A stretch of DNA of 64,000 nucleotides from JBJXFE01 sp046153875 (GTDB lineage: Bacteria > Planctomycetota > Phycisphaerae > Phycisphaerales > UBA1924). The stretch spans positions 1 to 64,000 of the forward strand of contig JBJXFE010000006.1 of NCBI GenBank assembly GCA_046153875.1, given 5' to 3'. The position numbers were made by a program, and so were the translations under genes. This document shows, piece after piece, positions 16,740-24,936 of the stretch. The stretch's first letter is position 1. Each line of letters begins with the position of its first letter. The notes below the pieces were generated by a model that was not told the DNA's origin, did not search any database, and was given only the letters and a program-made list of their open reading frames with translations.

Positions 16740-18422
16740 ATGCCTATTCCCCGCATCGCCATCGTCGGACGCCCCAACGTGGGCAAGAGCTCCCTGCTGA
16801 ACATGATGGCGGGGGCGAAAGTGGCGATCGTGGACGCCACCCCCGGCACCACGCGCGACCGCGTCAGCGTTGTCGTTGAGCTCCAATCCCCCGACGGCCA
16901 GGGGCCGGTGCGCCTGGTCGAGGCCGTGGACACCGGCGGGTACGGGGCGTATGTGGCCGAGGGGGCGCGGTTCAACGAGGTCGGGGCGGACCTTGCCACG
17001 CTCGCGGGCGACATCGAGAAGCAGATCGCCGAGGCGGTGAAGTCCGCGGACCTGATCCTGTTCTGCATCGACACCCAGGCGGGCGTGACGCCGCTGGACC
17101 GCCAGGTGGCGAAGCTGCTGCGCGAGGGGAAGCTCGGCGGGGCGCAGGGGCACACGGGCGAGGGAGCGAAGCGTCGCCCGGGCAAGACCGCGAAGAAACC
17201 CAAGAGCGCGAAGGCCGGGGACGGCTCGGGGGACAACGGCGTTCATCCCGAGCCGACGGAGCCGCCCGCGCATCGCCCCCCCATCCGCATTGTGGCGACC
17301 AAGACCGACGGCCCGAAGTGGGAGTCGCACACCTACGAGCTCTCGTCGCTCGGGTTCGGCGACCCGCTCATGGTCTCGGCCAAGAGCAACTTCTTCCGGC
17401 GTGACTTCCTCGACGGGGTCTACAGCCTGCTCCCCCCCATCGCGGATGAGCCGCCCGAGGCGCGGGCGGACCTGAAGCTGGCCATCATCGGCAAGCGCAA
17501 CGCCGGCAAGAGCTCGCTGGTGAACGCGCTGGCGGGCGAGGAGCGGGTGATCGTCTCCGAGATCGCGGGCACGACCCGCGACGCCGTGGACGTGCGCCTG
17601 GAGCTGGACGGGAAGAGCATCCTGGCGATCGACACCGCGGGCCTGCGCCGCAAGAAGAGCTTCGCCAACCAGATCGAGTGGTTCGCGTTCGACCGGGCGA
17701 AGCGCGCCATCGACCGGGCGGACGTGGTGGCGCTCCTGCTTGACGCGACCGAACCCACGTCGCAGGTGGACGAGCAGCTCGCGATGCTGGTGCAGAAGGC
17801 GTACAAGCCGTGCGTGCTGGTCGTGAACAAATGGGATCTGGCCAAGGGGCAGCGCACGGACAAGGGCCGGGCCGTCTCCACCGGCGACTTCGAGAAGTAC
17901 CTCCGCAAGGAGCTCAAGGGCCTCGACTTCGCGCCCATCGCGTTCGTCTCGGCCTCGACGGGCCTCAACCTCAAGGGCATGATCGGCCTGGCGTTCGACC
18001 TCAAGTCGCAGGGCGAGCAGCGGGTGGGCACGGGCAAGCTCAACCGCATGATCGAGGCGATCCTCGAGCGGCACAACCCGCCGAGCAAGCTGGGCACGCT
18101 CGCCAAGTGCTACTACGTCGCGCAGGTGGCCGTGTCGCCACCGACGATCGTGCTGGTGGTGAACAAGCCGGAGCTGTTCACCGCCAACTACCAGCGGTTC
18201 CTGCTGAACCGGTTCCGCGAGGAGCTGCCGTGCGGCGAGGTGCCGATCAAGCTGCTCATCCGGGCCCGCAAGCGGACGCTGATGAAGAAGGGCCTGGGCG
18301 GATGGGACCCGAAGGACGAGACCGGGCTCACCGCCGACGAGATCAAGGACGTCGAGAAGGACGCGCTCGCGCCCGCGACGGGAGAGCCCGACAACGCGGA
18401 GATGTTCTTCGAGGACGAATAA
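16740..18422 (+). CDS. der: Ribosome-associated GTPase Der (EngA)
   Basis: A 560-residue double-GTPase needed for 50S ribosome assembly. Domain 1 has GRPNVGKS (10-17), GTTRDR and DTGG. Its guanine-specificity motif is TKTD (187-190) instead of the usual NKxD. Domain 2 has GKRNAGKS (from 251), GTTRDAVD, DTAG and NKWD (363-366), then the C-terminal KH-like domain (TANYQRFLLNRFREELP). It is about 100 residues longer than common Der proteins, mainly from a Lys/Pro/Gly-rich insertion at about 138-182 inside domain 1 and a tail after the KH domain. The ATG at 16740 begins directly with the first strand. Confidence 0.94.
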   Translation: MPIPRIAIVGRPNVGKSSLLNMMAGAKVAIVDATPGTTRDRVSVVVELQSPDGQGPVRLVEAVDTGGYGAYVAEGARFNEVGADLATLAGDIEKQIAEAVKSADLILFCIDTQAGVTPLDRQVAKLLREGKLGGAQGHTGEGAKRRPGKTAKKPKSAKAGDGSGDNGVHPEPTEPPAHRPPIRIVATKTDGPKWESHTYELSSLGFGDPLMVSAKSNFFRRDFLDGVYSLLPPIADEPPEARADLKLAIIGKRNAGKSSLVNALAGEERVIVSEIAGTTRDAVDVRLELDGKSILAIDTAGLRRKKSFANQIEWFAFDRAKRAIDRADVVALLLDATEPTSQVDEQLAMLVQKAYKPCVLVVNKWDLAKGQRTDKGRAVSTGDFEKYLRKELKGLDFAPIAFVSASTGLNLKGMIGLAFDLKSQGEQRVGTGKLNRMIEAILERHNPPSKLGTLAKCYYVAQVAVSPPTIVLVVNKPELFTANYQRFLLNRFREELPCGEVPIKLLIRARKRTLMKKGLGGWDPKDETGLTADEIKDVEKDALAPATGEPDNAEMFFEDE

Positions 18423-18435
18423 GCGGGCCCGGCGG

Positions 18436-19068
18436 TCACAGACGATCGAGCGCCGGCAGCAGCGGCCCCGCCTCGGGTGTTGCGGCGTAGGCGCTGGTCA
18501 GGGGCCGGGCGTCGATGATGCGTCGGGCGACGAGCGACGCCGCGTCCATGTCGCGCAGGGTCAGAGCGAGGGCCCGATCCGTGACGCCGCCGAGCGCCCG
18601 GGCGATCTCGTTGAACCGCCGCGGGGAGTCGCCGACCACGTACAGCACCGGCATCGACCAGCGGCGCAGCGCGGTCCGCGCGACGCCCAGCGCACGGATA
18701 CCGTCGTCGAGGGCCGCGCACCCGGGGGCAAGGCGCTGACCGCGCCGGGTCAGGATGTACTCGGGGCGCATCGGGTGGCCGTAGCCCGGGTTAGGGCGGA
18801 CCCAGTCCATCTCGATGAGCATGTCGAGGGTCTGGCGGACCGCGCCGGGGTTCGACTCCAGCCGGTTCACCAGCGTGACGAACTTGGCGCCCTCGGCGCG
18901 GTGCAGCTCGGCCATCACCGGGCAGGCCCAGCGGCGGCGGAAGAGGGCGGTGAGTCGTTCGAGCCGGTCCATGGCGGGGTCGGGGATGTGGGCGAACGGG
19001 GAGCGGGCGACCAGGGCCAGCGCGGCCGCGGCGGCGAGGAACTCCCGCCGGGAAAGGGCGTCAGACAC
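18436..19068 (-). CDS. Tandem HxlR-like winged-helix regulator with a Tat-like N-terminus
   Basis: A 210-residue protein with two winged-helix units in a row. The first is RRRWACPVMAELHRAEGAKF through PEYILTRRGQRL. The second is LRRWSMPVLYVVGDSPRRFNEI through AYAATPEAGPLLPALD. Both show the HxlR/DUF24 pattern (RW..P.L..L, RF.E..R, LT..G..L). The GTG at 19068 is preceded by AAGGCGG, a fair ribosome site, and gives an N-terminus SRREFLAAAAALALVA that looks like a twin-arginine signal. The next Met, at 18972, would remove that segment but has no ribosome site. It is divergent from the glyoxalase-fold gene across a promoter/operator region and probably controls it. Confidence 0.68.
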   Translation of the reverse strand: MSDALSRREFLAAAAALALVARSPFAHIPDPAMDRLERLTALFRRRWACPVMAELHRAEGAKFVTLVNRLESNPGAVRQTLDMLIEMDWVRPNPGYGHPMRPEYILTRRGQRLAPGCAALDDGIRALGVARTALRRWSMPVLYVVGDSPRRFNEIARALGGVTDRALALTLRDMDAASLVARRIIDARPLTSAYAATPEAGPLLPALDRL

Positions 19069-19109
19069 GACGTTCCGCCTTGTCGCCGCCCATTCCGCGC
19101 CGGGGGCAC

Positions 19110-19137
19110 TTGACACATAAAGTATAGCATCTATATT
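19110..19137 (+). promoter_or_regulatory. Near-consensus sigma70 promoter with internal palindrome
   Basis: TTGACA at 19110-19115, a 16-nt spacer and TATATT at 19132-19137, facing the glyoxalase-fold gene. Within and overlapping it is the perfect inverted repeat TATAG-CAT-CTATA (19123-19135), a likely operator. On the opposite strand TATACT at 19121-19126 could serve as the -10 element for the regulator gene. This AT-rich island stands out in a very GC-rich background. Confidence 0.65.
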
Positions 19138-19202
19138 CCATGAACACAAGCCCGCCGACGCGGCCGCGCGGACCGCACCCCGGACGGGCACGGAGGAACC
19201 CG

Positions 19203-19589
19203 ATGCCCTCGCCCCTGAACTTCGACGGCGGCCTGACGCTCTCCATGCAGGTGAAGGATCGCAAGAAGTCGACCCAGTGGTACACGGACGTGCTCGGCTT
19301 CACCCTGCTCTACGACGTGGAGGAGATCGGGTGGTGCGAGCTGAAGACCGAGGTCGCGGGCGGGAAGGTCAACGTCGGGCTCTCGCAGGTGGAGAAGCCG
19401 AAGGTCGGGGCCGGGCCCGTGCCGACGTTCGGTGTGAAGGACATCGACAAGGCCCGAGCGTTCATGGAGGGAAAGAAGGTCAGGTTCGATGGGCCGACGC
19501 AGGAAATCCCCGGGATGGTCAAGCTCGCGACGTTCTTCGACCCGGACGGGAACGCGCTCATGTTGTTCCAGGACCTGCAGACGCACTGA
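19203..19589 (+). CDS. Glyoxalase/VOC-family protein
   Basis: A 128-residue single-domain protein of the vicinal-oxygen-chelate fold. It has two betaalphabetabetabeta units: LTLSMQVKDRKKSTQWYTDVLGF and, second, VPTFGVKDIDKARAFMEGKKV, closing with ATFFDPDGNALMLFQ. Members include glyoxalases, extradiol dioxygenases and antibiotic-binding proteins, so the reaction is not predictable. The start at 19203 follows a GGAGG site. An ATG at 19140 is too close to the expected transcription start. The gene is probably repressed by the divergent HxlR-like protein. Confidence 0.85.
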   Translation: MPSPLNFDGGLTLSMQVKDRKKSTQWYTDVLGFTLLYDVEEIGWCELKTEVAGGKVNVGLSQVEKPKVGAGPVPTFGVKDIDKARAFMEGKKVRFDGPTQEIPGMVKLATFFDPDGNALMLFQDLQTH

Positions 19590-19686
19590 GCACGCGGCCT
19601 GATCTCGCGCCGAGCGAACGTTCGGATCTCCAGAATCGTCCCGGCGGCCGCGGCCGCCGGTGAATGAACCCACAAAGGACACAGCA

Positions 19687-20247
19687 ATGAAGACGGTGTC
19701 GACGGTGTGCGGTATCGGTCTGTTGGCCGCGTGCGGCTTGGGCGCGTGGGCGGGTGTCCAAGCGGCCGCCGCGCCGAGTCAAACGGCCGAGGCGAGCGCG
19801 CCGCGGGCGCACACGCTCGCCGACTGCGTCTTCCTCGCCGGAGCGTGGAAGGGCGCGATGGGCGAGGACCGGGCCGAAGAGCACTGGTCCGCGCCGGACG
19901 GAACGAGCATCCTGGGGATGTTCCGCTGGATCAACGCCGACGGGTCGCCGAGCATGTTTGAGGTGCTGACCATCACCGAGGAAGAGGGCAAGGTGTTCCT
20001 GCGGCTGCGGCACTTCGACGCGAAGCTCCAGCCGTGGGCGAGCGAGACGGTGCCGACGACGCTGAAGCTGGCCGAAGCATCGGCGAGCAAGGTCGTGTTC
20101 CGCGGCATCGAGAGCGAGAAGAAGCTCGCGGCGGTGACGTACCACTGTCCGGCCCCGGACGAGCTGCGCATCCTCGTGGAGTTCCCCGGGGAGGGGCGCG
20201 AGCCGCTGAACTTCACAATGAAGCGCGTCGCGGCCGGGGCGAAGTGA
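19687..20247 (+). CDS. Secreted DUF6265-like protein
   Basis: A 186-residue protein with a signal peptide (hydrophobic core GIGLLAACGLGAWAG, cleavage near VQAAAA). The mature domain has the DUF6265 pattern: FLAGAWKG, EEHWSAPDGTSILGMFRWIN, FEVLTITEEEGKVFLRLRHF, ending FTMKRVA. The family is uncharacterised. Its fold probably resembles a lipocalin-like barrel. AAAGGA precedes the start. It lies 97 nt after the glyoxalase-fold gene and may share its promoter. Confidence 0.78.
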   Translation: MKTVSTVCGIGLLAACGLGAWAGVQAAAAPSQTAEASAPRAHTLADCVFLAGAWKGAMGEDRAEEHWSAPDGTSILGMFRWINADGSPSMFEVLTITEEEGKVFLRLRHFDAKLQPWASETVPTTLKLAEASASKVVFRGIESEKKLAAVTYHCPAPDELRILVEFPGEGREPLNFTMKRVAAGAK

Positions 20248-20276
20248 ACTCAAGGTCGTCCGCAGATCTGGTCTTG

Positions 20277-20432
20277 ACGCAGAGTTCGCGGAGCTGAGCC
20301 GCGCAGAGAGCGCGGAGGATATGGGAGGCGCGCCGGCGAGCCGGCACCATCCGCGCCCCCGCCCGCCACCACTTCCAGCGACTCCGCCAGCTGCTCGCCG
20401 CGCTCTCTGCGTGAACTCTGCGAACTCTGCGT
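20277..20432. repeat. Large imperfect inverted repeat (CGCAGAG family)
   Basis: The left arm at 20277-20316 begins ACGCAGAGTTCGCGGAG and goes on to CGCAGAGAGCGCG. The right arm at about 20396-20432 is its complement (CGCGCTCTCTGCG, then CTCTGCGAACTCTGCGT), with one mismatch in the outer 17 bp. About 80 nt lie between the arms. It fills the space between two convergent genes. There is no T run, so it is not a typical terminator. Confidence 0.75.
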
Positions 20433-20457
20433 ACCGGTTTCCTCTTCGGGAGGAGCG

Positions 20458-22527
20458 CTACGGCTTCAGCTCGATCGTCATGGTCCCGAAGGGCATCGTC
20501 ATCGTGGACTTGAGCACGATGCCGCGCTCGTCGGTCCACGTGTCGGAGTTGAACGCCCCCATCGGCGTCGTCATCACCTGCTTGTAGAAGCGGGCCTTGA
20601 CCACGGCGCCTCCGGGGCGGACGAGGTTCGCGTCGTCCTGGCGGGCGACTTTGAGCGGGGCCTTGACCGGCTTCCAGTCGGGGTAGCCGAAGCTGGCGGT
20701 CTCCATTTCCCGCACATCGCCGGGAGCCATCTTCAGGGCGCCGAGGGCGATGAAGTCCGCGGCGTAGGTGGGCGCGGCGATCGCGCTGTCCGGCCCCACC
20801 TCGATCGACACGGGGTCGAGCGCCTTGCCGTTGTGCGTCGCGGTGCCCGTCAGTTTGCCGTCGGCGAACGTGTACTCGGCGACCACCGGCGACTTGGCGA
20901 GAGTCTTGTAGGTGGCGCCGCGGAACGAGAAATCAGGCCCGGTCCGCCACGTCGTGACGTACGGCGCCTGCGGCCCGCCCTGCGGCTTGCTGTGCGCCAT
21001 GACGGCGTAGCCGGTGTCGGTCTTCGTGATGAGCACGTCCTCGGTGCCGGCGTCGAACGGCCCGAACTTGATCGCGTACGTCCCGCGGAGGATCACCTCG
21101 CCGGGCAGGTCGAGCACAACGTCCGACTTCGCCGGCGCCGCCGCGGCGACCGCGTCGCTCACGCCCTTGAGCAGCGCGTCGAGCGCGGCCCGATCCCGCC
21201 GCTCGCCGCGGAGCCAGACCGAGTCGATCTTCGTTGTGTTCATGATGTCCGCCAGCGGGTCGGCCGTGAGCAGCACGATGGAGGCGGTCTTCTGGGGCTC
21301 GACGGTTCCGAGGCGGTCGTCCACACCGATGAAGCGGGCCGGGATGATCGTGGCCGCGCGGAGCGCCTCGGCGGGCGTGAACCCCGCGTCGACGAAGTGC
21401 TTGAGCTCATCGTGAACCGAAAAGCCCGCGAAGACGTACGGGTTGGCCAGGTCGGTGCCGACCATGATCGGCACGCCCGCGCGGTGCAGTTCCCCCACCA
21501 TCGACTTCATGTGCGGCAGCGCGGCCTCAAAGAACCGGCCCATGCCCTCGTACTGCGGGCCGCCCCAGAACCCGCGCATCGGCGCCGGTACGTACACCAT
21601 GCGCGGGTCCGCGTCGCCCCGCTTGTCCACCGCGCCGATGATCCCCGCGGAGATGACCAGCGTCGGGCACTGCATCATCTCGGACTCCGCGAGCGCGCGC
21701 AGTTCGCGGGCGAGCGCGCCCTTGTCCGCCTTCGGGTACTGCATCCAGAAGCGGCCCGAGGGCCAGAAGCCGCCGGAGCGGTCGACGCCCGTGTCCGTGC
21801 CGGGCGGAAGGGATTTCTCGATGATCGTCTCGACGAGCATGAGGTGCTCGTTGCTCGACTGGCCCGCGGCCACGGCGTCGGCGAGCGAGCAGTCGTTGGG
21901 GATGTGCCCGACGGCCTTGAGCCCCAGGAGCGTCGCCTCGGCGACCGCGGCCCGGTACACGTCCTTCTTCAGCCGGCTGTAGACCTTGATCTGGTTGACG
22001 CCGGCTTCGTGCAGCTTGCGCACGGCCGCGCGGGCCTCGTCCGGCGTGTCGCAGGGCTCGGAGAAGGGCCAGACAGCGGGGTCGCCGTCGATGATCGCGC
22101 CGGTGCAGATCATCTCGGGCCCGAGGACCTCGCCCGCGTTGAGCTGGTCGCGGAGCGGGATGACCACCTCGGTCGCGTTGCCCATCTCGCGGACGAAGAG
22201 CACGCCGTTGGCGATCATCAGGGGGCCGAACGACTCGGGGTCGATGTAGTGGACGTGGGCGTCGAACAGGCCGGGGATGAGGAACTTGCCCGTGCCGTCG
22301 ATCAGCGTCGCTTCCTTGGCGGGCTTGAACGAGGCCGCGGGGACCACGGCGGCGATCATCGCGCCGTCGATGAGCACGGTCTGCGCGAGGACGGCCTTGC
22401 CGGCGACGACGTCGATCACGGTGACGTTGGTGATGGCGGTGAGGTCGGCCGCGAAGGCGCTCGACGCGGAAACAACCACCGCGAGCAGCGCGCACGAACG
22501 GAGAGGGATTCGGCGATCAGGGTTCAT
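20458..22527 (-). CDS. Secreted amidohydrolase-superfamily protein
   Basis: A 689-residue exported metal-dependent hydrolase. A signal peptide (LRSCALLAVVVSASSAFAA) precedes the small beta-sandwich (LTAITNVTVIDVVAGKAV). The TIM barrel carries the metal-site pair HVH (His91, His93), His208 (VGHIPND), His228 (SNEH) and the catalytic Asp359 (GTDLANP). A C-terminal extra domain of about 180 residues (VLDLPGEVILRGTYAIKFG onward) is beta-rich. It is probably an imidazolonepropionase-like or prolidase-like enzyme acting outside the cytoplasm. The substrate is unknown. The start at 22527 has GGAGGATCACC upstream. It is third in a unit with the NfeD-like and flotillin genes, 20 nt after the latter. 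Confidence 0.85.
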   Translation of the reverse strand: MNPDRRIPLRSCALLAVVVSASSAFAADLTAITNVTVIDVVAGKAVLAQTVLIDGAMIAAVVPAASFKPAKEATLIDGTGKFLIPGLFDAHVHYIDPESFGPLMIANGVLFVREMGNATEVVIPLRDQLNAGEVLGPEMICTGAIIDGDPAVWPFSEPCDTPDEARAAVRKLHEAGVNQIKVYSRLKKDVYRAAVAEATLLGLKAVGHIPNDCSLADAVAAGQSSNEHLMLVETIIEKSLPPGTDTGVDRSGGFWPSGRFWMQYPKADKGALARELRALAESEMMQCPTLVISAGIIGAVDKRGDADPRMVYVPAPMRGFWGGPQYEGMGRFFEAALPHMKSMVGELHRAGVPIMVGTDLANPYVFAGFSVHDELKHFVDAGFTPAEALRAATIIPARFIGVDDRLGTVEPQKTASIVLLTADPLADIMNTTKIDSVWLRGERRDRAALDALLKGVSDAVAAAAPAKSDVVLDLPGEVILRGTYAIKFGPFDAGTEDVLITKTDTGYAVMAHSKPQGGPQAPYVTTWRTGPDFSFRGATYKTLAKSPVVAEYTFADGKLTGTATHNGKALDPVSIEVGPDSAIAAPTYAADFIALGALKMAPGDVREMETASFGYPDWKPVKAPLKVARQDDANLVRPGGAVVKARFYKQVMTTPMGAFNSDTWTDERGIVLKSTMTMPFGTMTIELKP

Positions 22528-22547
22528 GGTGATCCTCCGGCCTGTGT

Positions 22548-24173
22548 TCAGGCCTTCTTGTGTTCGGCCCGGCCGTCTGGCTTGGCCGTCACCTGCCCAT
22601 CGGGTGCGGTCCTGGCCACTTTCCCCAGCGCGCTCGGCAGCTCGATCCCCGCCTGCTGGGCCAGTTCGTGCAGGCGCGGCAGCGAGTTGACCATGCCCGC
22701 GAGGAAGTCGCTGGTGGTATTCCGCCCGTTGGCGTTCGTGCCCGTGTCCCAGACGGTGATCTTGTCGATCTTCAGGGCGCTGATCGCCTTGACCTGCTCG
22801 GCGACGAGCTTGGGGAGCTGCTCGATGAGCAGCAGCGTCGGCCCCACCGCCGCGTCGGAGCCGCAGGCCGCGATGAGCTTGCGGTAGCCCTCGGCCTTGG
22901 CCTCCAGCACCATCTGGACGCCCGCCGCCTCGGCCTCGTACTTCGCCCGGACGGCGTCGGCCTGGCCCTGGGCCTCGATGCGGGCCTTCTCGGCCTCGGC
23001 GGAGGCGGCGATCTCGATGCGCTTCTTCTCGACCTCCTGCGGCGCGATCTGGTCGCGGGCGAGGCGGGCCATTTCCTGGTCGCGCTGCGCGAGAAGAATC
23101 GCTTCCTGGGCCTTGGCCCCGGCGACCTCGGCCCGGCGGCGCGACTCGGCCTGGATCTCGCCGAGTTTCGCGTTGGTCTCGGCGATCAGGCCCTTCGAGG
23201 TGTTCTCGCCCGTGGTGGCCTTCGCGTCGGCCTCGGCGACGCGGATGCGCTGCTCCTGCTCGGCGTGCTTGATGGCCGCGACGGTCTCGGCCGCCCGCTG
23301 CGCGGACGTGATCTCGCGGTCGCGCTTGGCCTGCACTTCGCCCTTGATCGCCTCGGCCTCCAGGGCCGCGACGGCGACGCGCTGGGTCTGCTCGGCCTTC
23401 TTTTGCCCCTCGACGGCGGTGGCCTGCTCGGCGGCCACCTTGACGGTCTTCTCGCGGACGGCGATCGCCTCGCCGGTGGCGCCATCGCGCTCCTGCTGGG
23501 CGACCTCGACCTTGGCGCGGTTGATGGCCTCGGCCGCGGCGCGCTTGCCGATCGCCAGGATGTACCCGCTCTCGTCGGTGATGTCGCGGACGTTGACGTT
23601 GATCAGCTCGAGCCCGACCTTGTTGATCTCCTGACCCACGTTCTCGTTGATCAGGTGCATGAACTTCTCGCGGTCCTTGTTGATCTCCTCGATCGTCAGG
23701 GTCGCGATCACCAGGCGGAGCTGGCCCAGGATGATGTCCTGGGCCTGCTCGCGCACCGCCTGCGGCGGGAGGTTCAGGAGCCGCTCGGCCGCGTTGTTCA
23801 TCAGGACCGGGTCGGTCGAGACGCCGACGGTGAACGTGCTCGGGACGTTCACGCGGATGTTGTTCAGCGAGAGGGCCCCCTCCAGCGGGATGTCGATGAC
23901 GATCGGCTCCAGCGAGAGGTAGGAATAGTCCTGGATGAGCGGCCAGACGAACGTGCCGCCGCCGTGGAGGCACTTGGAGGCCTTGGCGCCGCCGACCCGC
24001 CCGTAGACGACAAGGATGCGGTTGCTGGGGCATCGCTTGTACTGCTTGATGACCAGCACGACGAAGAACAGCAGCATCAACAGCGCGGCGAAGATGCCGC
24101 CGACGTACCACAGCGCCTCCGCGCCCGGTGCGCTCGACTGCGCGAATGTGATGGGAACCCCCGTGACCAGCAT
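22548..24173 (-). CDS. floA: Flotillin-like SPFH-domain protein
   Basis: A 541-residue membrane-scaffold protein. A single N-terminal membrane helix (GGIFAALLMLLFFVVLVI, about 25-42) is followed by the SPFH domain (NRILVVYGRVGG, LSLEPIVIDIPLEGALSLNNIRV, then LTIEEINKDREKF). A long Ala/Glu/Arg/Lys coiled coil has repeated EAQ/AEA units, and a C-terminal part contains PKLVAEQVKAISALKIDKITVWD. Bacterial flotillins organise membrane microdomains together with NfeD-type proteins, and the gene just upstream is such a partner. The start at 24173 follows GGAGGG. The symbol is by family resemblance. Confidence 0.9.
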   Translation of the reverse strand: MLVTGVPITFAQSSAPGAEALWYVGGIFAALLMLLFFVVLVIKQYKRCPSNRILVVYGRVGGAKASKCLHGGGTFVWPLIQDYSYLSLEPIVIDIPLEGALSLNNIRVNVPSTFTVGVSTDPVLMNNAAERLLNLPPQAVREQAQDIILGQLRLVIATLTIEEINKDREKFMHLINENVGQEINKVGLELINVNVRDITDESGYILAIGKRAAAEAINRAKVEVAQQERDGATGEAIAVREKTVKVAAEQATAVEGQKKAEQTQRVAVAALEAEAIKGEVQAKRDREITSAQRAAETVAAIKHAEQEQRIRVAEADAKATTGENTSKGLIAETNAKLGEIQAESRRRAEVAGAKAQEAILLAQRDQEMARLARDQIAPQEVEKKRIEIAASAEAEKARIEAQGQADAVRAKYEAEAAGVQMVLEAKAEGYRKLIAACGSDAAVGPTLLLIEQLPKLVAEQVKAISALKIDKITVWDTGTNANGRNTTSDFLAGMVNSLPRLHELAQQAGIELPSALGKVARTAPDGQVTAKPDGRAEHKKA

Positions 24174-24201
24174 GATCAATCCCTCCGCATGTCGCGCGGC
24201 C

Positions 24202-24783
24202 TCAGGCCCGTGCGACGGTCAACGTGTTGTCCTCGTTCACCCTGGTGATTTTCACGCGCGTGCCCGTCGCCAGCTCATCACCCTCGGTGACGGCGTTGTA
24301 CGTGCGCTGGCGCTGCTGGACCACGACGCGAACCTGCCCGCGCCCGGCGCGCCGCGCCGGCACCGTCGCGTACACATCCCCCTCGTGCCCAGCCGCCGAC
24401 GCGATGTTGATGTTGCCGCTGCTCTGCAGGTCGTGGATGCCCTTGAGCAGCATGGCCAGGAACCAGACCATGGCCGCCCCGCCCGCGCACGCGACGATGA
24501 GGCTCAGGCCCATCTCCCAGTGCTGCCCGCGGTACGCGGCCAGGCCGGCCCAGCCGAAGCCCATGGCGAAGGCGAAGAGGCTCTGGATCGACAGAAACTT
24601 GAAGGCGTCGCCGGGGTCGCCGTGGTGCAGGTCGCCGCCGCCGTGATCGATGTCCAGGTCCAGCCCGCTCACGCCGACGAGCATCAGCACGAGGCGGATG
24701 AGGAAGACGAGGGTGCCGAGAATGGCCGGGACGGCGAACCACTGCGCCCCGCCGGTGAACAGGAGATCGAGCGTGTTCGCCAT
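24202..24783 (-). CDS. NfeD-like membrane protein
   Basis: A 193-residue protein with three or four membrane helices (FAVPAILGTLVFLIRLVLMLVG; SLFAFAMGFGWAGLAAY; GLSLIVACAGGAAMVWFLAMLL). It ends in a C-terminal OB-fold domain (GHEGDVYATVPARRAGRGQVRVVV, ELATGTRVKITRVNEDNTLTV) as in the short NfeD/YuaF-type partners of flotillins. It lies 28 nt upstream of the flotillin gene in the same unit. GGAGGG precedes the start at 24783. An acidic His-rich segment (DIDHGGGDLHHGDPGD) sits between helices 1 and 2. Confidence 0.85.
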   Translation of the reverse strand: MANTLDLLFTGGAQWFAVPAILGTLVFLIRLVLMLVGVSGLDLDIDHGGGDLHHGDPGDAFKFLSIQSLFAFAMGFGWAGLAAYRGQHWEMGLSLIVACAGGAAMVWFLAMLLKGIHDLQSSGNINIASAAGHEGDVYATVPARRAGRGQVRVVVQQRQRTYNAVTEGDELATGTRVKITRVNEDNTLTVARA

Positions 24784-24936
24784 AACCCGCACCCTCCGCG
24801 TGGGCCGGCCGGCGCGGTGATGCGCCGGGCGTGCCCCCGCAGCGCGGTGATTATGTCAGGAATCTCTCCGCGCCGCACGCGGTGATTCGGAAGCGCCCGG
24901 CACGGGTTTCGCAGGGGCGTTCGTCGCCCGCGGGAC

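Noticed and set aside
20458..24111. A single open frame of over 1200 codons covering the amidohydrolase and much of the flotillin region
   Set aside because: The upstream half is an Arg-rich shadow of the flotillin gene in another frame. The amidohydrolase has its own ribosome site and signal peptide at 22527.
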